From G963674835 sp963674835 (GTDB taxonomy: Bacteria; Planctomycetota; Planctomycetia; Pirellulales; Thermoguttaceae): a DNA stretch of 64,000 bases. The position numbers and the translations under genes are program-made. Numbering within the stretch: the first letter of the stretch is position 1; each line of letters begins with the position of its first letter. A model generated the notes under the pieces. That model did no database searches, was not told where the DNA came from, and saw only the letters and a program-made list of their open reading frames with translations. This document shows, piece by piece, positions 35,972 through 43,546 of the stretch. The stretch spans positions 62,001 through 126,000 of the forward strand of contig CAXXKC010000003.1 of the NCBI GenBank assembly GCA_963674835.2, given 5' to 3'.

Positions 35972-36316
35972 TTGTGGCCACCGACCCCGGGTGTCTGTGC
36001 CGCTGATGCTTCGGTCGTTTCGGCCTCTGATAGTTGGTACGATGAAAGCGGTCCGAATTCGCCCATCGTCGGGGATAAGGTGTCGGTCGCGAGGTAAGTT
36101 GGGAAACAGTTGGGTTTGGAAGGTCCTCGTTTCGCGCTGCTTGCCAGTCGGGACTGCCCGCGCACGAAGTGGCGGTCGAGGCGGCAGTTGCCTTATACGT
36201 CACGCTTCGGTTACTCTATAGACAGTGTTCGAGAGGGGATAGGATGCCGTGTGAAGGCGGGTGATCGCCTTCTAGTGACGCGGCGTCGACCTCTGGGTGT
36301 GTTATGCGAGTGAATT
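35972..36316. other. Intergenic stretch with a short hairpin
   Basis: 345 bases between two small genes. The main structure is AAGGCG-GGTGAT-CGCCTT (36254-36271), a perfect six-base stem, about 45 bases before the next gene. No coding sequence was recognised. Confidence 0.4.
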
Positions 36317-36775
36317 GTGACTACCCCACTTCTGCATGACTACGTGCCCTTGGGATTGACGTTTCACAGCGACGCGAATGCGACTCCGCCGCCGTGTCTT
36401 ATTGGGCATGTTCCATGCGTGAACCGCGCTTCTGCCAACTACTTCCTTGTCTCACTCGCACTCCTGCCCAACGGAAACGTCTTCTGTGGCGATGAGGAAT
36501 CGCCCGATCAGCCTGTTCGCTTCGTGAACACGAGCGTCGCCGCACTTGCGAGGTATATCGAGGCGCACGCTGACTACACGAACGACACAATCTATCGCTG
36601 CCAGCTGGATGGCAGCGACCATTTTGAAGGGCACTTCCTGCGGGAAATCGGGACGTTGGTTGCCCAGTTTCACGCAATCGATCCGGAAGCCATTGCCTCG
36701 CGCGAGAACTGGTGGCCGTACATTCTGGACCCCATACTCGCCGAATTCCGGCGCAGGATAAACCATGCCCGCTGA
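36317..36775 (+). CDS. Small protein resembling SUKH-4-type immunity proteins
   Basis: 152 residues from a GTG start. The pattern RFVNTSVAALARYIEAH followed by an acidic region, and REIGTLVAQFHAIDPEAI with ENWWPYILDPIL at the C-terminus, is like the SUKH-4 group of immunity proteins, which neutralise polymorphic toxins. No toxin gene is next to it, so it would be an orphan immunity-like gene. The assignment is by pattern only. Confidence 0.5.
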   Translation: MTTPLLHDYVPLGLTFHSDANATPPPCLIGHVPCVNRASANYFLVSLALLPNGNVFCGDEESPDQPVRFVNTSVAALARYIEAHADYTNDTIYRCQLDGSDHFEGHFLREIGTLVAQFHAIDPEAIASRENWWPYILDPILAEFRRRINHAR

Positions 36776-36789
36776 GCCGCCGCATCCAC

Positions 36790-36898
36790 GCCAGGACGCC
36801 TGCGATGTGGTGCGGGCGGAGTAGTAGTAAACGCAATCGTAGCTCGATGCCTGTGACTGCGACCAGGGCGGCGTCGAGTGAGCGAACAGGCCAGTTCA
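36790..36898. repeat. Intergenic repeat, copy B, with conserved hairpin
   Basis: A diverged second copy of the 35111-35218 repeat. Here TCGATGCC (36844-36851) pairs with GGCGTCGA (36870-36877) with one wobble, so the hairpin is preserved by paired or tolerated changes. It lies between two small genes, and the next gene starts 17 bases after it. Confidence 0.6.
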
Positions 36899-36914
36899 TG
36901 AAGAGGTTCGTGCG

Positions 36915-37316
36915 ATGGCTTCATCAGTCCTCATGGCGGTGTCTGCACCGGTGACTTCCCTGTTCTATTGCCTGTGGTGGCTGTCTGTGGTCTGCTCCGG
37001 CGTTCTGGTGATCGCGGCCGTCCTGCACTGGCAACGAACTCGCCACTGGTGCCTGCTCGCACTCGCAGCGGGCTCGTTTCTGACAGGACTGGGTGCGGTT
37101 TCCACACTGGCACTCGCAAACGGTTGGCTGGCAATAGCCTCCCTGAATGTCATCAGCACTCTGGTGCGATCATTGACTTGGTCGGCCGTGTTTGCTCAAG
37201 TCGTTGCAACCGTGGGCGGCGTCGGTGCCATCCACTGGGCCTTCAGGCAGAGACGGCGGAGTCCTTCCATCGGCATCGACACCGACGAATTGCAGGGCAC
37301 ACCTTCGGTCTTCTGA
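36915..37316 (+). CDS. Small membrane protein, about three transmembrane segments
   Basis: 133 residues from an ATG at 36915. Hydrophobic stretches lie at about residues 15-37, 47-70 and 85-108. The C-terminal tail is basic and then acidic and probably soluble. No family was recognised. The gene is convergent with the sugar-catabolic cluster, ending four bases before it. Confidence 0.55.
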   Translation: MASSVLMAVSAPVTSLFYCLWWLSVVCSGVLVIAAVLHWQRTRHWCLLALAAGSFLTGLGAVSTLALANGWLAIASLNVISTLVRSLTWSAVFAQVVATVGGVGAIHWAFRQRRRSPSIGIDTDELQGTPSVF

Positions 37317-37319
37317 GGG

Positions 37320-38009
37320 CTAGGCCTTTGCCTTCGGATTGCTGAATCGCAGGGCGGCGCCGTCTTGGAATTGGCCGTACTCGGTCACCCACGCTCCTTC
37401 CGGTCCGGCGACCATAAAGTGCCAGGCGTTCACGCGGTTCAGGTCGGCCGTCTCGTGCAGTCCGAGTGCGACGCCGTGCTTCGAGTGAACCGTGGCGAGC
37501 TGGCTTTCGGGGATGTGGGCGAAGAGTTCGGGCGTCGGCTCGCCTTCGCCGAAGGTCCAGATCGATCCGGAGCGAACCTGCCACGACTCCATCTTCGGTC
37601 TGGCTTTGTCGGTGGCCACGTGGCTGTGTTCGGGGATCATTTGGCCGGGCAAGAGGAAGATATCCATGCCGAGGTAGTTGTGCTCCTGCCGATTGATCCA
37701 GATCATCCCGCCCATGCCGACGCGAGGGAAATCGCCCAGCCCGAAATCGGCAATCCAGATGTTCTTCTCGACGGCCGGGGTGATGGGATAGTGAATCCTC
37801 TTCAGCAGTGCATAGTAGGCGTCGCGGGCTTTGGCGATGAGGAAGTTACCTTGGGCATCGTAGAAATCCGAGCGTTGCATCGTAAGTTCCTTCGGCAAGT
37901 TGGAGTCGGCCGCCAGCAGGCGAGGACGCAGCATCAGCGTGCCCAGCGTCGCCCCCATTCCTGCGAGGACCGAACGTCGAGACCATCGGGAAGAACATGG
38001 ACTTGTCAT
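37320..38009 (-). CDS. Tat-exported cupin-type protein resembling D-lyxose isomerases
   Basis: 229 residues from the ATG at 38009, which starts with a twin-arginine-type leader (SRRSVLAGMGATLG). A GTG at 38045 overlaps the stop of the kinase gene and is an alternative. The cupin core includes GQMIPEHSHVA and a following MESWQVRSGSIWTFG, as in the D-lyxose ketol-isomerase-like cupins, where His and Glu residues bind the metal. If it isomerises a sugar outside the cytoplasm this would be unusual; a binding or non-catalytic role is possible. It ends the minus-strand cluster. Confidence 0.55.
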   Translation of the reverse strand: MTSPCSSRWSRRSVLAGMGATLGTLMLRPRLLAADSNLPKELTMQRSDFYDAQGNFLIAKARDAYYALLKRIHYPITPAVEKNIWIADFGLGDFPRVGMGGMIWINRQEHNYLGMDIFLLPGQMIPEHSHVATDKARPKMESWQVRSGSIWTFGEGEPTPELFAHIPESQLATVHSKHGVALGLHETADLNRVNAWHFMVAGPEGAWVTEYGQFQDGAALRFSNPKAKA

Positions 38010-38044
38010 GGTGGAATTGCTTTCTGTTGGTGAAGAAGGAATCA

Positions 38045-39610
38045 CTATGGGGACGAAGGCGTCGAAGGATCGCCGTCGGCCGCCTGGAGTCGGGCTAGGG
38101 CTCCGAACGCCCCGCTGTCTTGGAGGCCTTGGTAGGCGGCCGCATAGGCCTCGTAAAGGTCATCGTACCGACGCTGGCGCGACGGATCGGGCTCGAGAGT
38201 CGCCCGGGGGCGCACCATCGCGGCCACGCCCTGCTCGATGGAGTCGAACACCCCTGCGCCTACTCCGCCGAGCAGCGCCGAGCCCAATCCGGTGGACTCC
38301 TCGCACTCGAGCAGTTCGACCGGGCGTCCGTAGATGTCGGCCTGGATCTGGCACCAGAGCGGCGAACGTGTGGCACCTCCGCCGATGCGGATCACGTCGA
38401 TCCGCATATTGGCATCGAACCATTGCTGAATGATGTCGCGGATCTCCAGGGCCACGCCCTCCATCACCGCGCGGGCCATGTCGGGCAAACCGTGAGCAAA
38501 CGACAGGCCGAGGAAGGCGGCACGAGCGTCCGGATTCCAGCGGGGCGTAGCCGCAGTCGCCAGATAGGGAAGGTAGAGCAACCCCATGGCGCCTGGCGGC
38601 GATTGACCGGCCAGGCCAGCGATCGCCGGGTAGTCGAGATTCGCGGCGGCGTCGGTCGGCCGGGCCGAATTGAGCACATCGCGAAACCATCGCAGCGAAC
38701 TGGCCGCGGCGTTGGACAACCCTTCCACCTCCCAGCGGCCCGGCGCGGCGTGATTGGTAATCATCATCCCGCCGAATCCGGCAATCGGCTCCTCGGTGCA
38801 CAGGATCGCCAATCCGGCGGTGCCGAGCGTGACCGTCGCCATCCCCGCACGGATCGCCCCCATGCCCAGCACGCTGCAGTTCTGATCGCCGGCGCCCACG
38901 CACACCGGAGTGCCGACGGCGAAGCCCGTCTGGTCGGCCACGCGGCGGCCGATATGCGCCACCGGGGTTCCGGCCGGCGTGGGCTTGCCGAACATCGACG
39001 CGCTCAGGCCCAGGCGGCTGAGTAGCGGCTCGTTGAAGGCGAGTCGGCCGACGTCCCAGACGCCGTAGAACGCCATGCAACTCACGTCGGTATAGTCGTC
39101 GTCCGCCCCAAACGCGCGCAGAATCAGGTCCTGATTCTGAACGAAGCGGGCCGTCCGCCGGTACAGTTCGGGCTCGTGCTCACGCATCCACAGGACCTTG
39201 GTCAGAATCCACGTGGTGCCAAGCGGCAGTCCGCTGGTGCGATAGTAGTCCTGTGGATCGATTTCGCGACGGAGTCGTTCGACCTGTTGGCCGGTCCGGG
39301 CGTCCTGCCAGGAGATCAACCAGCGCAGCGGAACACCCTGTTGGTCGACGGCACACGTTACCGATCGCTGCGTGGAGAAGCCGATGGCCGCGATCTCGGC
39401 GGCAGGCACTCCCGATTGGCCAACCGCACGGCGACAGGCTTCCATGGTGCGCTGGGCCATGAGCCTCGGATCCTGTTCGACCCAGCCCGGCTTGGGATAG
39501 GTGGCCCCGTACTCACAACTGGCGGTGGTTACCAATCGGCCCGACACCTCGAAGAGCGAGCAGCGTGCTCCAGAGGTACCCACGTCTACGCCTGCGAGGT
39601 AACGTCCCAT
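38045..39610 (-). CDS. FGGY-family carbohydrate kinase (xylulokinase-like)
   Basis: 521 residues with no signal, cytoplasmic. N-terminal YLAGVDVGTSGARCSLFE is the phosphate-binding start of the FGGY fold. GFSTQRSVTCAVD contains the sugar-binding region, and GAGDQNCSVLGMGA contains the catalytic Asp. The C-terminal domain has the RIGGGATRSPLWCQIQADI ATP-binding segment. It phosphorylates a ketose or polyol; xylulose, ribulose or a related sugar is likely but cannot be resolved. The stop overlaps a possible GTG start of the cupin gene by one base and the start is seven bases after the DeoC-like gene. Confidence 0.8.
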   Translation of the reverse strand: MGRYLAGVDVGTSGARCSLFEVSGRLVTTASCEYGATYPKPGWVEQDPRLMAQRTMEACRRAVGQSGVPAAEIAAIGFSTQRSVTCAVDQQGVPLRWLISWQDARTGQQVERLRREIDPQDYYRTSGLPLGTTWILTKVLWMREHEPELYRRTARFVQNQDLILRAFGADDDYTDVSCMAFYGVWDVGRLAFNEPLLSRLGLSASMFGKPTPAGTPVAHIGRRVADQTGFAVGTPVCVGAGDQNCSVLGMGAIRAGMATVTLGTAGLAILCTEEPIAGFGGMMITNHAAPGRWEVEGLSNAAASSLRWFRDVLNSARPTDAAANLDYPAIAGLAGQSPPGAMGLLYLPYLATAATPRWNPDARAAFLGLSFAHGLPDMARAVMEGVALEIRDIIQQWFDANMRIDVIRIGGGATRSPLWCQIQADIYGRPVELLECEESTGLGSALLGGVGAGVFDSIEQGVAAMVRPRATLEPDPSRQRRYDDLYEAYAAAYQGLQDSGAFGALARLQAADGDPSTPSSP

Positions 39611-39617
39611 TGGAATG

Positions 39618-40337
39618 TCACTTTGCCAGAGGGGGAATCAGTCCGATCTGCCGCATCGTGTCCAACGCGTCGACGATGGCGGGAGCCGCACGCGTTCCGA
39701 TCCGATCGGCGCCCGCCAGGAGGAATGCGTAGGCGTTCTGGGGGCGCGGCGCCTGGACGCCGGCCACCTTCAGCTTGACGGGGGTGTTGGCCAGGGCACT
39801 GCGCATGCGGAGGAACTGTTCCATGCTCGGCCCCTCGAACTGGCCTGTGGAAGTCTTGGCATATTGCACACCGGCCGCTGCGATCATCGTGCTGGCAGCC
39901 ACGATCTCGTCGTCGGTCAGGTAGCAGACTTCAAGGATGCATTTCGTCACCGCCGGCCCGGCGGCGCGGACGAACAGCTTCAATTCCTCCTCGATGACGC
40001 CAAAGCGTTTGTCCTTCAGGGCGCCGACATTCATGACCAGATCGACGGCCGTATAGCCGCGTGCCACGGCATCCTCCGTCTCGAAGGCCTTGACTGCCGG
40101 CGGCGTGCTTCCAAAGGGGAAGGCGATGCCGGTGCCGATCTCCACGTCGGTGCCGGCGAGCTCACGCGTGACCACCGGCCCCCAATGGGCACTGCTGGTA
40201 TAGAAGGCTGCGAAGCCATACTCGCGAGTGATCGCACAGCCGCGGACGATCTCGGCTTCCTGGGTCTGTTTGGGCAGGATCGAGAAATCCATGGCCTTGG
40301 CTACGCCACGTTTGTCGAGTCGGGTGAGATCAATCAT
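39618..40337 (-). CDS. DeoC-like aldolase
   Basis: 239 residues from the ATG at 40337. KCILEVCYLTDDEI matches the conserved 'KVI-E' region, AKTSTGQFEG carries the Schiff-base Lys in the KTSTG motif, and VKLKVAGVQ matches the second conserved Lys region. These are the hallmarks of the DeoC/deoxyribose-phosphate aldolase family, although KTSTGQ in place of KTSTGF and the diverged N-terminus suggest a different phosphosugar substrate. Context (kinase upstream in the pathway, aldolase next) favours cleavage of a sugar phosphate in the catabolism of an unidentified ketose. Confidence 0.78.
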   Translation of the reverse strand: MIDLTRLDKRGVAKAMDFSILPKQTQEAEIVRGCAITREYGFAAFYTSSAHWGPVVTRELAGTDVEIGTGIAFPFGSTPPAVKAFETEDAVARGYTAVDLVMNVGALKDKRFGVIEEELKLFVRAAGPAVTKCILEVCYLTDDEIVAASTMIAAAGVQYAKTSTGQFEGPSMEQFLRMRSALANTPVKLKVAGVQAPRPQNAYAFLLAGADRIGTRAAPAIVDALDTMRQIGLIPPLAK

Positions 40338-40350
40338 CGGAGTATCGCTG

Positions 40351-41343
40351 TTAGAGTCTTCCAAAAGCCGCTTCGCATTCGGCGACCGTCAGGCCCCGCT
40401 CGCCAAGATGCCGCACCTTGGCCGACGCCTTCTTATGGTCGGCGTGGTAATCGGAACCGCCGCTGAGGAGGCGAACGCGGGGGCCGTACGTCGCTCGCAC
40501 TTCCTGCTCGATCGCCTCGGGGGTGAGCGGGCCTTTGTAGGTGGTCTTGTCGTACGTGTAACGGACCTCGATCCCGTCCAGGCCGGCATCGATGAGCGCG
40601 TGGATGTAGGCCTCGCGGCTTTGGCCCGTGCTGCCTTCCCGCTGGACTTGTTCGTCGATCAAGTAGGGGTGGGCGAGGATTGCGATCCCGCCGGCGCGAT
40701 GCACCAGCGCGATCGCCTCCTGTGGATCGATCTTGCGCCGCTGGACATTCAGCGCCGGATTGTCGCGGACCATCAGCTTCGCCTCGCTCCACGAGGGCGC
40801 ATGCCCTCGGGCGGCGATTGCCTCGAAGACGTGCTTGCGTTGGACCTCCTCGGCGGTGCGCGTTGCCGGCGAGCCCTCCGGGGTGCGGTAGTGCAGAATG
40901 TCGGCCTCCCAATCGACCGGCATGCCCATCGCGGTCAGCCGCTCGCACAGCTGGCGATACGCGTCGCTCTTGCTGCGCTTGGCAGCGGCCACCTCGGCAA
41001 CGATGTCGGCGTGGTGCCAGTCGCAGCCATAGCCGCAGATGTGCACGTCGTCCACAAATGTGTCGCAGGAGAACTCGTACCCCAGGATCAACCGCAGGCC
41101 GCGCTGGGCGGCGTAGGCCACGCTGTCGACGCTGCTGCCGTCGTCCAGAGTGAGTTCCAGGGGCGGGGTGATGTCGTGATCGGTGATTCCCAGGGTCTCG
41201 AGCCCCACCTGGACGGCCGTGTCGATCAGTTCTCGCGGCGCGTCGTTGCCATCGGAACGCGTCGTATGGGAGTGTAAATCGCAGGGATACTTGGCGGGAG
41301 GCTGATCCGACATCGCTTGACTTTCGGAAGGAGATGTGCCCAT
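40351..41343 (-). CDS. PHP-domain metal-dependent phosphoesterase
   Basis: 330 residues; the ATG at 41313 would shorten it by ten and begins closer to the conserved core. The N-terminal DLHSHTTRSDG is the first PHP metal motif, followed by LGITDHD and a later LAHPYL and GSDYHADHK, which supply the remaining His and Asp ligands. Members hydrolyse phosphate monoesters such as nucleoside 3'-phosphates or related metabolites. The gene lies 13 bases from both neighbours, so it shares the transcript and may act on a phosphorylated sugar. Confidence 0.8.
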   Translation of the reverse strand: MGTSPSESQAMSDQPPAKYPCDLHSHTTRSDGNDAPRELIDTAVQVGLETLGITDHDITPPLELTLDDGSSVDSVAYAAQRGLRLILGYEFSCDTFVDDVHICGYGCDWHHADIVAEVAAAKRSKSDAYRQLCERLTAMGMPVDWEADILHYRTPEGSPATRTAEEVQRKHVFEAIAARGHAPSWSEAKLMVRDNPALNVQRRKIDPQEAIALVHRAGGIAILAHPYLIDEQVQREGSTGQSREAYIHALIDAGLDGIEVRYTYDKTTYKGPLTPEAIEQEVRATYGPRVRLLSGGSDYHADHKKASAKVRHLGERGLTVAECEAAFGRL

Positions 41344-41355
41344 GGACCGACTCGG

Positions 41356-42210
41356 CTATGCCTTGCCCGTGCTTCCCAAGACGTCCATGTACTCGCCGAT
41401 CATCGCAACCAGTCCCTTGCTGGTATGATCCAGGAGCTTGATGGGGTTGTATTCGGTTCGATGGGAGTCAATGTACTCATAGAGGCCATCGATCAGCGTT
41501 TGCTTGATCTGGGTCGATACGTTCATCTTTGCGCCGCCGGCGCGAACCAGTTCCCGCACGACATCAAACGGCAAGCCGGTGCCTCCATGGACGACGGCCG
41601 GGCACGTGGTTGCCTGGGCAATCCGACGGAGTGTTTCGATATCCAATTTCGGTTCTACCTTGTAGAACCCGTGCGCGGTGCCGATCGCAGCCGCCAGGAA
41701 ATCGATCCCCGTGCCGCGTTGGAACTCCAAGGCTTCCTCGGGCGTTGTGTAGATAGCGGCGTCCTGCCGAACCACAATGTCGTCCTCGACGCCGGCCACG
41801 ATACCGATCTCCCCTTCGACAGCCACGCCGTGCGCATGGGCCTCTTCGACCACGTCGCGAGTGCGGGCGACATTCTCCTCGAATGGATACTTCGATCCAT
41901 CGATCATCACCGAGTTGTAGCCGGAACGAATCGCCTCGCGAATCACCTCGCGATCGGTTCCGTGATCGAGATGGAGTGCAATCGGCACGGGGCTGTCGGC
42001 CGCCGCGGCGCGGGCCAGCGCGACGATCGTCTTGATGCCCAACTGTTTGATCGATGCAGACGATGTCTGGAGAATCGCCGGGGCACGCTTCGCTTCGGCC
42101 GCCGTGACGATCGCCTTGAGGGTGAGAAAGTCGACCAGGTTGAACGCACCGACGCAGTATCCGCCCGAGCGCGCGTCCTGCAACATCTTCCCTGGATGAA
42201 CCAATGGCAT
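41356..42210 (-). CDS. Class II fructose/tagatose-bisphosphate aldolase-like
   Basis: 284 residues from the ATG at 42210, with GAGGA upstream. The zinc ligands are visible as HLDHGTD, VEGEIG, AHGFYK and VVHGGTGLP. The length is typical of the GatY/KbaY/Fba group. It would cleave or form a ketose 1,6-bisphosphate, or a related ketose 1-phosphate. A second aldolase type (DeoC-like) lies in the same cluster, suggesting two C-C cleavages or two alternative substrates. Confidence 0.85.
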   Translation of the reverse strand: MPLVHPGKMLQDARSGGYCVGAFNLVDFLTLKAIVTAAEAKRAPAILQTSSASIKQLGIKTIVALARAAAADSPVPIALHLDHGTDREVIREAIRSGYNSVMIDGSKYPFEENVARTRDVVEEAHAHGVAVEGEIGIVAGVEDDIVVRQDAAIYTTPEEALEFQRGTGIDFLAAAIGTAHGFYKVEPKLDIETLRRIAQATTCPAVVHGGTGLPFDVVRELVRAGGAKMNVSTQIKQTLIDGLYEYIDSHRTEYNPIKLLDHTSKGLVAMIGEYMDVLGSTGKA

Positions 42211-42262
42211 GGCTGTCCTCAATCTGCGTGTGACGTTCTTACCATTCTCTTGGACCGTCTGT

Positions 42263-43375
42263 TCACCGCGCGGCCAGCAGCTTGCGCTCGGCGCCGAGCG
42301 CGTCGGCGGCCAGGATGGCGTCGAGTACGCTTGCAGCGCTGACGGGAAACACGTGATTCGCACACAGCGAACCTTCCGCCGCGCAGGCGTCGGCCAACGG
42401 CTGCAGCTTCTCGCGGCTGGCGCCGGCCAGGTTCAAGTCGGCCAGTGTTACCGGTAGCCCAAGGGCGATCTCGAAATCGACGATGCGGTGGAGTTCTTCG
42501 ATGTCGGTCTCGTCGTCGAGGCAGAGCTGGCACACAATCCCAAATCCGACCTTCTCGCCGTGCATCAGGTGGTGACACTCGGGATAGGCCGGCAGGGCGT
42601 TGGCAATCGTGTGGGCCGTGGCGAGCCCTCCACTCTCAAAGCCGAGCCCCGACAGCAGGACATTGGCCTCGATCACTTTCTCGACCGACGGGGTCAGTGT
42701 CTGGGCTGCGACTGCCCGCCGGGCCTCGATGCCGTGTTGCAGCAGCGTGTCGAAGCAGAGTCGAGCCAGGGTCATCGCCGCCATCGTCGGGACTCCCCCG
42801 GCCAGCGTCCGGGCCCGGCTCTTGAACGAGGCGTTGGCCTCCAGCCACGTGGCCAGGGCGTCGCCCATTCCGGCCACCAAGGTCCGGACGGGAGCGCGGG
42901 CGATCACCTCGCTGTCGACCAATACGATATCGGGATTCAGCGGCCAGCATGAATAGCCGGTGCAGGCTCCCTCGGCGTCGTACCACATGGAGATGGCACT
43001 GGTAGGAGCATCGTTCGAGGCCACAGTCGGAACGCTGATCATGCGGACGCCCGCCTCCCAGGCCGCAGCCTTGGCCGTATCGAGCGTCTTGCCGCCGCCG
43101 ATGCCGATCGAGACTTGGACATGCTCTTGGCGGATGATGTCGGCGACGCGACTGGCCTCTTCACGGGTCGACTCGCCGCCGTAGAGAACGTCGACCACTT
43201 CAACATTCGCGCTACGCATGCCGGCAAGGACGACCTCGCCCACTAATCCCCGAACGACCCCGTCCCAGAGCACCACCGCCTTGGAGCCGAGAATGGCCGC
43301 GTAGGATCCGAGCTCGTGCAGCACTCCGCGGCCCTGCACGTACTTCTGAGGACAAATGAGAACGGCTTTGCTCAT
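42263..43375 (-). CDS. Iron-containing alcohol dehydrogenase, glycerol-dehydrogenase-like
   Basis: 370 residues. NAD-binding GIGGGKTLDTAKA is near residue 92. SVPTVASNDAPTSA is the conserved pre-metal segment, AGMGDALATWLEA includes the metal-ligand Asp, and HTIANAL and HHLMHGEKVGFG supply the His ligands. This matches GldA and sn-glycerol-1-phosphate-dehydrogenase-like enzymes. In this cluster it could oxidise a polyol or reduce a small aldehyde/ketone made by the aldolases; the exact substrate is unknown. Confidence 0.8.
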   Translation of the reverse strand: MSKAVLICPQKYVQGRGVLHELGSYAAILGSKAVVLWDGVVRGLVGEVVLAGMRSANVEVVDVLYGGESTREEASRVADIIRQEHVQVSIGIGGGKTLDTAKAAAWEAGVRMISVPTVASNDAPTSAISMWYDAEGACTGYSCWPLNPDIVLVDSEVIARAPVRTLVAGMGDALATWLEANASFKSRARTLAGGVPTMAAMTLARLCFDTLLQHGIEARRAVAAQTLTPSVEKVIEANVLLSGLGFESGGLATAHTIANALPAYPECHHLMHGEKVGFGIVCQLCLDDETDIEELHRIVDFEIALGLPVTLADLNLAGASREKLQPLADACAAEGSLCANHVFPVSAASVLDAILAADALGAERKLLAAR

Positions 43376-43546
43376 GGTCGTTACTCTTGTGACTTGTGGG
43401 AAACGATATCGGTGACCTGCAATTCGTCGCCTGGGTGGCCAAGACGCATCGAGGGACTATCGGACTGTCGCAGGAGACGGTGGTGGGGGGATTGTTCCGC
43501 CAGGCCCCCGCGTCCGACAACCGATCTGCCATTCTCGAAACAACGT

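Noticed and set aside
35111..36898. A true integron with attC sites
   Set aside because: Only copy A has both pairing ends, copy B lacks a clear GTTRRRY end, and no integrase is in the window. Kept only as a hypothesis in the findings.
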